Source: Caldifarciminota bacterium UBA6260
GTDB taxonomy: Bacteria; Hydrothermota; 32-111
NCBI GenBank assembly: GCA_002441125.1
Contig: DJVI01000031.1
Span: forward strand, 737-57,700
Reading direction: 5' to 3'
Length of the DNA stretch: 56,964 nt
The position numbers and the translations under genes were made by a program. How positions within the stretch are numbered: position 1 is the stretch's first letter; each line of letters opens with the position of its first letter. The notes below the pieces were generated by a model, which was not told the DNA's origin, searched no databases, and was given only the letters and a program-made list of their open reading frames with translations. Positions 35,852 through 44,213 of the stretch are shown one piece after another.

Positions 35852-36540
35852 AAAGTGAAAATAACGAATTTTTGACTTATGATATCCTTAAAGGTTACAC
35901 CATAGCACTATCCTTAAAAAACAAAAATTATGTGAACGAAAACGATATGAGTTTCAATTCTGATGAGAATGAAAAGAACAGGCAAAATTTTTTTACAAAA
36001 TTAGGTATTAACGGTTTATTCAAAGTAAGGAATAGACAGATACATTCAAAGATAATACATAGAGCTGAAAAAGGCATTACAAAAGAGGGAGATGGTTTAT
36101 TCTCGACAGATTACGATTATGCTTTATACCTACTTACAGCGGATTGTTATAACATTTTTTTCACAACAGATAATGGAAGGACTTTTGGTTGTTTGCACGC
36201 AGGGTGGAAGGGAATAATAGAAGGTATAGTTGAAGAGAGTTTGAAACTATTTAAAGGAGAAACTGAAGTTGTTGTGCTTCAGGGAATATGTGAGAAACAT
36301 TTTGTTGTAGAAAATGATGTAATGGAAATTTTCAGAAAAAGATTTAAAGATAGTTATATTAAAAGAGTAGAAAATAAGTTTTCTATTGATCTTAGAAAAA
36401 TAATAAATGATATATTGGATAAAGATGCTTATGTAAAAAATATTGACCTTTGTAATGTATGTAGTAAAGATATTCTTTTTTCATACAGGGAAGGGGATAC
36501 TTTAAAAAGGAACATCTCTGTTATTTGGAGGAAAATTTAA
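35848..36540 (+). CDS. pgeF: Laccase-domain protein PgeF/YfiH
   Basis: The 230-residue protein has the metal-site residues of the family in QIHSKIIH, LTADCYNIFF and GCLHAGWKGIIEGI. Such proteins were first called multicopper polyphenol oxidases; members have since been described as purine nucleoside phosphorylases and, in E. coli, as an editing enzyme for UDP-MurNAc-L-Ser (PgeF). Which activity applies here cannot be decided from sequence. It overlaps recJ by ATGA. Confidence 0.88.
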   Translation: MKSENNEFLTYDILKGYTIALSLKNKNYVNENDMSFNSDENEKNRQNFFTKLGINGLFKVRNRQIHSKIIHRAEKGITKEGDGLFSTDYDYALYLLTADCYNIFFTTDNGRTFGCLHAGWKGIIEGIVEESLKLFKGETEVVVLQGICEKHFVVENDVMEIFRKRFKDSYIKRVENKFSIDLRKIINDILDKDAYVKNIDLCNVCSKDILFSYREGDTLKRNISVIWRKI

Positions 36541-36541
36541 T

Positions 36542-38569
36542 ATGAAAAGATCTTTTCTCTTTCTCATTTTTGTTTTTTCTTTTATTTTTTTGTTCCCCTA
36601 TGAAATAAAAGTTGAAAAGAACAAATTCGATTGTTCAACCAATTCTATATTAAAAGAACCTTTAAAATTGAATCTTTATATTGAAAAAAATGATTCTGTT
36701 GAAGAAAAAGGTTTCCTTGTTGTTTTTGAAAAAGTTTATGGAGATATTTCAGTTGAAGAGGAGAGTTTACATTTTCAAGATGGAAAAGTGATAGTACACC
36801 CAAAAGTTGGTAAAAAGATGGGAACTAATATTTTAAGAGCAAACATCTTTTATAACGGTTATCAGGTTGATAAGTATGATTTTAAAGTTGTTGGATTGAA
36901 CTGGTTAGAGATAATTGTAACACTACTTGGAGGACTTGGACTTTTCCTTTTTGGAATGAAATTTATGTCAGACTCATTGCAAAACTTTGCAGGTGAGAGG
37001 ATGAAATATTTTATAACAAAGATGACAAAAAATACTTTTTTTGGAGTTTTAACTGGTGGTTTGGTAACATCCTTCATCCAATCATCATCTGCAACTACAG
37101 TCATCGTAGTTGGACTTGTGAATGCTGGAATCATGACTTTAACACAATCTATTGGTGTAATAATGGGTGCGAATACAGGAACTACAATGACTGCTCAACT
37201 CATAGCTTTTAAATTAGAATCTTTGTCTTTACCAGCAATAACAATTGGTGTTCTGATGATTCTTTTCGGGTCGAGGAAAGTTAAAATAACTGGTGAAACG
37301 ATTCTTGGATTCGGTCTTCTATTCTATGGAATTTCACTTATGTCATCATCTATATCGCCACTAAAAGAATCTCATAAACTTTTAGAGTTTATGACAAAGT
37401 TTGATAATTCACCTATACTTTCAATGTTAACAGGTATGTTGATAACAATGATAATTCAGTCATCATCAGCAACAGTTGGTTTAACTATGGTTCTCGCAGT
37501 TCAAGGTCTAATAGGCATAAATACTGCGGTTCCACTAATACTTGGTGAAAATATTGGAACAACGATAACTGCTCTTCTTGCATCTATATCGTCAAATATA
37601 AATGGGAAAAGGGCTGCGATAATTCATTCACTTTTCAATGTAATAGGTGTTTCTTATATGATGTTGGGTATTTATTTTGTTAAAATAAATGGTGTTCCTT
37701 TATACTATAGATTCCTTGAATTTATAACACCCGGTAACAATCTTTCAGGAGAAAATGTCCAAAGGTATCTAGCTAACTCTCACACATTTTTTAATGTATT
37801 CAACACAATATTGTTTCTACCATTCGCAAAAGTTTTGGAGAATATGAGCAGATTTATAATCAGGGACAAAAAGGAAGTGAAAGATAATTTCTTCGCTCCA
37901 AAATATCTTGACAGAAACCTACTTTTAAACCCTCACCTTGCTCTTTACAATGTAAAAAAAGAGATGATGGAGATGATAGATGTTGCCTCAAACTCTATAG
38001 ATCTTGCTACAAAAACTCTTGTTGAAAAGAATTTTGACAATGTTGAACTGATTAAAAAGTTAGAAATGAAAACTGATATTTTACAAAATGAAATAACAAA
38101 TTATCTTATTTCTATTTCAAAAGAGGATTTGACTGATCAGGAATTTTCCCAGATACCTGTTCTAATACATTGTATAAATGATATAGAAAGGATAGGGGAC
38201 CACTCCATAAATATACTTGAGTTCGCAACTATGATAAAAGACAACAGAATAGAATTAACAAAAAAAGCCTACGATGAGATAAATAGTATGCATGAAATTT
38301 TGCAAAAGATGATGAGGGAAGCGTATTTTGCTATTGAGGATCTTTCTGTTGAAAGGATAAATGAAATATTTATCCTTGAGGATAAGTTGAACGATTTTGA
38401 GAAAAGGTATAACAGAGCCCATCTTTTAAGGATATCTGATAAGTTATGTTCAAGCGAATCCGCTGCAATTTTTACAGATATTCTAACTTCCTATGAAAGA
38501 TGTGGTGACCATGTTACAAATATAGCTGAAGCTATTAAAAACAAATTTCAATGGAGTAAAAATGATTAA
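36542..38569 (+). CDS. Na+/phosphate cotransporter (NptA-like) with N-terminal periplasmic domain and PhoU-like C-terminus
   Basis: The 675-residue protein has three parts. Residues 1-20 are a signal-like segment, and about 21-118 form a beta-rich extracytoplasmic domain. The NptA core (about 120-440) has the paired QSSS signatures SFIQSSSATTVIVVG and MIIQSSSATVGLTMV and GANTGTT/GENIGTT repeats. The PhoU-like helical domain (about 460-670) carries ERIGDHSINILEF and ERCGDHVTNIAEA. Most bacterial NptA proteins begin at the membrane core; the extra N-terminal domain is less usual. It probably imports phosphate with sodium. Confidence 0.9.
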   Translation: MKRSFLFLIFVFSFIFLFPYEIKVEKNKFDCSTNSILKEPLKLNLYIEKNDSVEEKGFLVVFEKVYGDISVEEESLHFQDGKVIVHPKVGKKMGTNILRANIFYNGYQVDKYDFKVVGLNWLEIIVTLLGGLGLFLFGMKFMSDSLQNFAGERMKYFITKMTKNTFFGVLTGGLVTSFIQSSSATTVIVVGLVNAGIMTLTQSIGVIMGANTGTTMTAQLIAFKLESLSLPAITIGVLMILFGSRKVKITGETILGFGLLFYGISLMSSSISPLKESHKLLEFMTKFDNSPILSMLTGMLITMIIQSSSATVGLTMVLAVQGLIGINTAVPLILGENIGTTITALLASISSNINGKRAAIIHSLFNVIGVSYMMLGIYFVKINGVPLYYRFLEFITPGNNLSGENVQRYLANSHTFFNVFNTILFLPFAKVLENMSRFIIRDKKEVKDNFFAPKYLDRNLLLNPHLALYNVKKEMMEMIDVASNSIDLATKTLVEKNFDNVELIKKLEMKTDILQNEITNYLISISKEDLTDQEFSQIPVLIHCINDIERIGDHSINILEFATMIKDNRIELTKKAYDEINSMHEILQKMMREAYFAIEDLSVERINEIFILEDKLNDFEKRYNRAHLLRISDKLCSSESAAIFTDILTSYERCGDHVTNIAEAIKNKFQWSKND

Positions 38570-39662
38570 TTTTAAAAAACAACTTCAAAATATTCAAAAT
38601 TATATTCCCGGGAAACCTATAGAAGAGGTAAAAAGGGAGTTGGGGTTGACGGGTGAGATATATAAACTCGCTTCAAACGAAAATCCATTAGGTATATCTC
38701 CAAAAGCGTTAAAAGCTATAAAAGATTCTTTAAACCAGATCAATTTTTATCCTGATGATAACAACTTTTATCTTAAAAAAAGGCTGTCAGAAAGTTTAAA
38801 TATAAAAGAGGAGATGATAATATTAGGTAACGGTTCAGTTGAAATAATAAACAACATAATTTTTTCTTTTACAGAGAATAAGGATAGAGTATTAAGACCT
38901 TCACCATCATTCATAATGTTTAAAATCTCCGCCCTCATAAATGGTTGTAAAGTTGTGGAGATACCTCATAAAAATTTTAAAAATGATGTAGCATCTATAG
39001 TGAATTCTCTCAAAAAATCAAAATTCAAAATTGTTTACCTTGATAACCCAAACAATCCTTTAGGGAGTATGATTTTTGAGGATGAGTTGAAATATTTACT
39101 TAAAAATGTTCCTTCAGATACATTGATTTTACTTGATGAAGCGTACAACGATTACATAGATGATAGAGTTAGAATAGATTCAACAAAATTTTTGAAAAAA
39201 TATAAGAATCTGGTGATACTTAGAACATTTTCAAAAATTTATGGTCTTGCTGGTTTAAGGGTTGGTTATGGTATTGCAAATGGTGAAATAGTCTCAATTT
39301 TACAAAAGGTAAGGTTACCTTTCAATGTTAACCTTCTTGCTCAGAAAGCAGCACTTGCTGCTATTGATGATTATAAACATTTAAAGGAAAGCAAAGATTT
39401 GAACGATAAAGGGATCAGATTCCTTACCGACAATTTAAAAAAGATGGGTTTTTTTGTAATAGATAGTTACACCAATTTTGTCACATTCGATTGTGATTGT
39501 GACTCAAAGATAATTTTTGAAAAGTTGCAAAAGAAAGGTGTTATTGTAAGGCCTATAGATAATTATGGACTAAAAACTTTTTTAAGGGTAACTACATCAA
39601 CAGAAAAAGGTAACAGAATATTTGTTGAAAAGTTAAAGGAGGTTTTAGATGAGGTTCGATGA
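38562..39662 (+). CDS. hisC: Histidinol-phosphate aminotransferase-like PLP enzyme
   Basis: The 366-residue class I/II aminotransferase has KLASNENPLGISPKAL (substrate loop), DNPNNPLGSM, LLDEAYNDY and the PLP lysine in RTFSKIYGLAGLRVGYG, the HisC pattern. HisC converts imidazole-acetol phosphate to histidinol phosphate with glutamate. No other his gene is nearby, and HisC proteins can also act on aromatic amino acids, so the physiological reaction is not fixed by context. Confidence 0.88.
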   Translation: MINFKKQLQNIQNYIPGKPIEEVKRELGLTGEIYKLASNENPLGISPKALKAIKDSLNQINFYPDDNNFYLKKRLSESLNIKEEMIILGNGSVEIINNIIFSFTENKDRVLRPSPSFIMFKISALINGCKVVEIPHKNFKNDVASIVNSLKKSKFKIVYLDNPNNPLGSMIFEDELKYLLKNVPSDTLILLDEAYNDYIDDRVRIDSTKFLKKYKNLVILRTFSKIYGLAGLRVGYGIANGEIVSILQKVRLPFNVNLLAQKAALAAIDDYKHLKESKDLNDKGIRFLTDNLKKMGFFVIDSYTNFVTFDCDCDSKIIFEKLQKKGVIVRPIDNYGLKTFLRVTTSTEKGNRIFVEKLKEVLDEVR

Positions 39663-40542
39663 TATTGTAGTAAAAGCGAAAGAGAATAGAAAGGTTCTTT
39701 CAGTTGCATGTGCAGATGATGATACAGTCATAAAAGCTTGTTACGATGCTTATAGGGAAAATCTTTGCACACCAATTTTTGTTGGAGATAAAGAAAAGAT
39801 AGAGCAGATCATTGAAAAGAACGGTTTAGAGAAAGGTCTTTTTGAGATAGTTGATGAAAAGGATAGAGTTCTTGCATGTGAAAAAGCTGTTAAGATTGTA
39901 AGAGATGAAAAGGCTGATTTTTTGATGAAAGGTTTTGTTGATACTTCAGTACTCGGAAAGGCTGTTCTTAACAAAGAATGGGGGCTTAGAACAGGTAATA
40001 TACTTTCGCATGTTTCACTTTTTGAAATAGATAGGTATCACAAACCTTTTATTCTTACAGATAGTGGTTTTATAATAAAACCTGATCTTAATATGAAAGT
40101 TAACATTATACAAAATGCTGTTACGGTTATGAAAAAACTTGGAGTAAACAATCCAAAAGTCTCAATACTTGCAGCTATAGAAAAGGTTAATCCTGATATG
40201 GTTGAGACTGTTGATGCCCAGAATCTAAAAAAGATGAATATGGAAGGGAAAATAAAAGATTGTATCGTTGATGGGCCTTTATCTTTCGATGTTACAGTTT
40301 CTAAAGAATCTGCAAAACATAAAAAGGTTGAAAGTGAAGTTGCGGGGGATGCTGATATAATGGTTGTCCCAGATATAGCATGTGGTAACATTATGGCGAA
40401 AACTATGATATACTGGACTAACTGTAAATTCGCAGGTGTTATCGTTGGAGCAAAAGCACCTGTTGTTTTGATTTCAAGATCGGATAATGAAAAGAATAAG
40501 ATGATGTCAATCGCTTTCGCCGCAAGTATTGGAAAGTTTTAA
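39649..40542 (+). CDS. ptb: Phosphate butyryltransferase/acetyltransferase family enzyme
   Basis: The 297-residue protein belongs to the Ptb/Pta family (VACADDDTVIKACYDAY, ADFLMKGFVDTSVLGKAVLN, VPDIACGNIMAKTM). Ptb exchanges CoA for phosphate on butyryl-CoA or branched acyl-CoAs, feeding ATP formation by butyrate kinase. No buk gene follows, which is its usual partner, so partner and chain length are unknown. AGGAGG is present before the ATG. The last 36 bases overlap the convergent FemAB-like gene. Confidence 0.85.
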   Translation: MRFDDIVVKAKENRKVLSVACADDDTVIKACYDAYRENLCTPIFVGDKEKIEQIIEKNGLEKGLFEIVDEKDRVLACEKAVKIVRDEKADFLMKGFVDTSVLGKAVLNKEWGLRTGNILSHVSLFEIDRYHKPFILTDSGFIIKPDLNMKVNIIQNAVTVMKKLGVNNPKVSILAAIEKVNPDMVETVDAQNLKKMNMEGKIKDCIVDGPLSFDVTVSKESAKHKKVESEVAGDADIMVVPDIACGNIMAKTMIYWTNCKFAGVIVGAKAPVVLISRSDNEKNKMMSIAFAASIGKF

Positions 40543-41403
40543 AAGGTTTACATCTTTAAGGTAAGGTGGGAAATAATTCTCATTTATATTTTTGCTAAGA
40601 TAATCATATACCTTTCTATCTAAAATTAATTTTGAATGGTATATCTCTTTTTTACGGGTAGAAAATTGACTTTTGAAAAATGATAAAGAATCATCGATTC
40701 TAAAACCACCTCCAAGACCTAAAAATTTTATTTTGCTATCATAGCAGTATCTGTAAAATTCGTAGATCAAAAGTGTGTTCGCTCCACTTTTTTTCCCCTC
40801 ATCATTTGAAAAGTTCGCTATGTAATAGGATGTTTCTTTTGAATAAAAGAATAAACTTGCCCCTACTTCCTTACCATCTAAAAAGGCTGAAAGTTTTATT
40901 GTGAATGGAGTGTTTAAAAGATTTTTTAAACTCTTTTCATCATAGAAAAATTCGTTTTTATAGTTTAAAGAACCTTTCAGTATTCCAACATCCCTGTTGA
41001 TTTCAACTCTCAAAATCTCCTGTGCTTTTTTAATAGAATATCTTGTTCTTGAAGGGAGTTTATCGAAATAATCTTTTGGGTCTTTTTCCACATCAACTAT
41101 AAAAAAAGTTGATGAAACTTTTTTTCCTGGAAATTCTAACAAATTTTTCAAAAATGGATTGTATCTAATAAATTCAGTTATTATACCATTCTCTTTTCTA
41201 AATAGTTCCAATTTTTTATAAAAATCTTCAAGTTCATTTTTAGAATAATCTTTTTTAACTATTACCCCCTGATAACCTAAGGAGGAAATTGACTTGTAAC
41301 CTTTATATTCAAAAAGAAGGAAAGGGTATAAAAAGGATTCAGTTTCTATTTTTGATAGTTTGAAAAATCTTATGAATTTTTCATCGAAGAAGATATCTCT
41401 CAT
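40507..41403 (-). CDS. FemAB/CelD-like GNAT acyltransferase
   Basis: The 298-residue protein has two GNAT-like halves. The second contains TIKLSAFLDGKEVGASLFFYS, YIANFSNDEGKKSGANTLLIYEFYRYCYDSK and FLGLGGGFRIDDSLSFFKSQF, the pattern of FemAB/peptidoglycan-bridge or CelD-type acetyltransferases (a strand, a pocket for an acyl donor, and a GGG turn). Donor and acceptor cannot be named. It is the last gene of the pilin operon, joined to the gene before by ATGA. Its final codons are antisense to the end of ptb. Confidence 0.7.
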   Translation of the reverse strand: MRDIFFDEKFIRFFKLSKIETESFLYPFLLFEYKGYKSISSLGYQGVIVKKDYSKNELEDFYKKLELFRKENGIITEFIRYNPFLKNLLEFPGKKVSSTFFIVDVEKDPKDYFDKLPSRTRYSIKKAQEILRVEINRDVGILKGSLNYKNEFFYDEKSLKNLLNTPFTIKLSAFLDGKEVGASLFFYSKETSYYIANFSNDEGKKSGANTLLIYEFYRYCYDSKIKFLGLGGGFRIDDSLSFFKSQFSTRKKEIYHSKLILDRKVYDYLSKNINENYFPPYLKDVNLLKLSNTCGESD

Positions 41404-42191
41404 TTAACTTCAACTATGTTGTAAAGTAGGTTATCTTTGTTCGTCAAAAGAAATGCTCTTTTATTTTTTTCATCATAAAATTTTAACTTGAACCTTTTGG
41501 AATATTTTAATTTTATATATTCATCTGAAGGTATTTTGTATACTCTGTATCCAAAAAGAGCATCCTTGTTAGCAAAAAAAACATAATAAAAACCATCATC
41601 CTCATAAAAATTCTTTTCACCTGTTTTTATATTAACGCCTGTATCATTTTCATCTTTATGTTGTTCTAAGTATTCCGTAAATTCGTTCAAAAAATTCTTT
41701 TCAACATTTTTCCCATCCCATTCTTTAAAAATTTTTTTTGAATAAAGGTATCTTTCCTTTTGAATAAAATTGGAATCGTATTTTATTTTTTCTATAATAA
41801 GGTTTTTAACAACAAAAGGTTTTTTCAAAAATTCAAAAATCTCTTTCTCAGTAAAATTATTTTTCAGATCTTTAAAATCTAAATCCAAATCACTTTTATG
41901 AATGTTAAAATAAAATTCTATACTTTTATCTGAAAGATCCAATCCTTCCTCTTTTGCGATTTTGAAAAAAACTATATCTTTTATAATTTCATCTACGATG
42001 TCACAATCGAGTACCTTTTCAAGTTTATAAACCTTTTTATAAAACTCTTTATACTTTAAAAAGTGATCAACTGTTATTTTTTTTTCATCAAGAGAGAATA
42101 AAATTCTGTTTTGGTATTTAAGATAAGTAAAATAAACTGAAAAAAGAAATAAGAACAAAATAACTGAAAGCAGAGAAATTTTCTTTTTCAT
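41400..42191 (-). CDS. Membrane-anchored SurA-N-like protein without PPIase domain
   Basis: The 263-residue protein has an N-terminal transmembrane anchor (about residues 5-24) and a lysine-rich helical periplasmic domain: LDEKKITVDHFLKYKEFYKKVY resembles the first helix pair of the SurA N-terminal chaperone domain, followed by DEIIKDIVFFKIAKEEGLDLS. No parvulin PPIase block is seen; the C-terminal 60 residues are beta-rich. It may be a chaperone for exported proteins; its place in the pilin operon would fit pilin handling, but that is inference. Confidence 0.5.
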   Translation of the reverse strand: MKKKISLLSVILFLFLFSVYFTYLKYQNRILFSLDEKKITVDHFLKYKEFYKKVYKLEKVLDCDIVDEIIKDIVFFKIAKEEGLDLSDKSIEFYFNIHKSDLDLDFKDLKNNFTEKEIFEFLKKPFVVKNLIIEKIKYDSNFIQKERYLYSKKIFKEWDGKNVEKNFLNEFTEYLEQHKDENDTGVNIKTGEKNFYEDDGFYYVFFANKDALFGYRVYKIPSDEYIKLKYSKRFKLKFYDEKNKRAFLLTNKDNLLYNIVEVK

Positions 42192-42712
42192 AATATAGTA
42201 ATATTTCCCTTAATAACATCATTTAAAATTATAAGGTATGAAGGGTGGACATTATTTTTATATGTTTCAGAATGGTGTGGAACAAAACCTTCGTCGTTAT
42301 ACTTTTTTAAAAGATTTTTTATTATTTCAATGTTATAACCATTTATCTGGTAAAGGAAAAGGTTTATCTTTTGATCGTCAATAGGTAAAATATATTCATC
42401 AGAGTAAAAATCAAAATTCTGTAAAAAAAGTTCTGCGAGTAACTTTGCGGATTTGTATTTTCTTAAGAAAGGTGTTATATGAACTCTTGAGCATTTATCC
42501 GAGATCTGTTGAAATATCTCCTGTGTTCTTACAAGTTGATGGTTTTGTAGATATTCATTTTTAATCCTTTCACCTATATATTTTATGTCGGGCCTTTCCC
42601 TTAAAATATGGAAAGGACCCGAATATGCCTGTATTATAAATTTCGCTATATCAACTTCCTCAATAAAATCTTTATATAACGCTATTTCATCGTTTAGATA
42701 ATTATGCATCAA
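42188..42712 (-). CDS. Unrecognised protein in the pilin operon
   Basis: I do not recognise this 174-residue protein. It has no signal peptide or membrane segment and is helical by composition. Conspicuous blocks are AYSGPFHILRERPDIKYIGE, RVHITPFLRKYKSAKLLAEL and a C-terminal HSETYKNNVHPSY, where His, Ser, two Tyr and Pro spaced like a motif suggest a binding site. It overlaps pilX by ATGA upstream and the SurA-N-like gene downstream, so it is translated with them. A cytoplasmic accessory role is only a guess. Confidence 0.6.
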   Translation of the reverse strand: MMHNYLNDEIALYKDFIEEVDIAKFIIQAYSGPFHILRERPDIKYIGERIKNEYLQNHQLVRTQEIFQQISDKCSRVHITPFLRKYKSAKLLAELFLQNFDFYSDEYILPIDDQKINLFLYQINGYNIEIIKNLLKKYNDEGFVPHHSETYKNNVHPSYLIILNDVIKGNITIL

Positions 42713-44202
42713 TAAACCTCTTTCCAGCCAATGAGTTTGTAAAATCTTAAATCCTGCTCTACCGTCTGTGTCAAAGCGTCTTTTGAATACATAAAAAACA
42801 TCCTCTTGTTTCCAGAAGTATGGATATTATCTATGTATCCTTTTACCATCATAGCACCAAGAATCCAGAAATCATAGTTACCACCAGGTGTTGATGTTTC
42901 AAGAAGATCTCCCTGTATGTATAGAAGTCCTTTGTGTTGAAAGCTTCTTGAACCAGCGCGCAATCTTACACTACCGTTAACCCATATTATTCCCATAGTT
43001 TGAGAGCTGATCGAAGGGATTTCAACAACAGAACCTAATCCTGAACCGAGTTTAAAATACCTTATAGTTGTTGGGTCATTTACAAGAGTTGTTTCCCAAT
43101 TTATAGCTTCATTCATCTCAGCTTCTGAGGAATATCCTAAGACCTGATAGAGTTCCGGAATAGTCAGATCATATTTAATTATTATATCTGGATTTCCAAA
43201 TATGTGTGATTTTGTTGCTCCATAATTACCAACACTCGATGAAGTTGTCGCTATACCAGCAAGACATCCAGCCCTTGTGCAGTATGGGTCGTACTCAAGT
43301 CTGTTTATGTTCCATGTGTTATTGTAATAGTTGTAAAAATAATGGTTTTTACCAGGGTGTGAATCGCAAGAATCTATTTCAACATGGTATAAAGGTCTAC
43401 CGGTCTGGTATGAGCCGGTTCCACCTTCGACTGCCCAACATGATACGGCAGGGGCTGAAGAACCTGGTTGATGTGGAGGTGGTGTTGTTGGATCGAATGG
43501 GCATACATTGTAAGGAGTTGAAAGAAGGTGGTTATGTCCACAAACATAAACATCAGTATTACCTGTCATCTGCCATGCTATTGTTGATGATGATAATGCT
43601 GATTGGACTTTAATGTTTACTTCCTGTTTTGAAATCTCAGCGAGTATCTTTTTTACCGCTTTTCCAGATCTTGCTGTTATCTGGATAACTTCAACTGGTG
43701 GATATTCTACAACAAGTGATGGTGGTCCCAAAAATTGTTTTTCAGTTTTTGAATCATAAAAATATATCTGTGTTCCATCTTCACTTGTTTTGTGCCTGAT
43801 AGTTAATGAAAGCAAAGAATCAGGTTCTTTTGTAGTATAATCCATCTCAGGGTTGTCTGGATCAAAATCTGGTAAATTTGTTTGTAAGGAAGTTTTATAA
43901 AATATACCTGTTAAAGAATCATCACTGTTGGAGTTATCTTCAAAAAGTATTATTGTTTTCCAGTTGGGATTCAAAGGAACAGATGTGTCACCTATAAAAT
44001 ATGGATCGGATGGTGGGAGGTTCATCCTATGTTTTATCTCATCGAGCGCTGATTCTGCAACTGAAATGACTTGAACCGAATTTGCCTGATATCTTGAAAT
44101 AGCCATTTCATTCTTTACTGTAAAAAACATCCCTGCAGCCAAAAGGGAAAGCATAAGAAGAATCATTATAGTTGTAACGAGTGCTATTCCTTCTCTTTTC
44201 AT
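42709..44202 (-). CDS. PilX-like minor pilin, large and cysteine-rich
   Basis: The 497-residue protein has a class III-type leader with a short basic start MKREG and a hydrophobic helix IALVTTIMILLMLSLLAAG. Position +5 is Thr and not Glu, as in PilX and GspK proteins. An IALV-type N-helix with AISRYQANSVQVISVAESALDEI follows, the PilX_N signature. The large head (about residues 60-497) has six Cys between about 219 and 312 (CGHNH, NVC, SCW, SCDS, YCTRAGC), able to make three disulphides, and a C-terminal strand-rich part (IIWVNGSVRLRAG, LLYIQGDLLE). PilX of other species is about 200 residues. Confidence 0.8.
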   Translation of the reverse strand: MKREGIALVTTIMILLMLSLLAAGMFFTVKNEMAISRYQANSVQVISVAESALDEIKHRMNLPPSDPYFIGDTSVPLNPNWKTIILFEDNSNSDDSLTGIFYKTSLQTNLPDFDPDNPEMDYTTKEPDSLLSLTIRHKTSEDGTQIYFYDSKTEKQFLGPPSLVVEYPPVEVIQITARSGKAVKKILAEISKQEVNIKVQSALSSSTIAWQMTGNTDVYVCGHNHLLSTPYNVCPFDPTTPPPHQPGSSAPAVSCWAVEGGTGSYQTGRPLYHVEIDSCDSHPGKNHYFYNYYNNTWNINRLEYDPYCTRAGCLAGIATTSSSVGNYGATKSHIFGNPDIIIKYDLTIPELYQVLGYSSEAEMNEAINWETTLVNDPTTIRYFKLGSGLGSVVEIPSISSQTMGIIWVNGSVRLRAGSRSFQHKGLLYIQGDLLETSTPGGNYDFWILGAMMVKGYIDNIHTSGNKRMFFMYSKDALTQTVEQDLRFYKLIGWKEVY

Positions 44203-44213
44203 AAAATCTCCTT

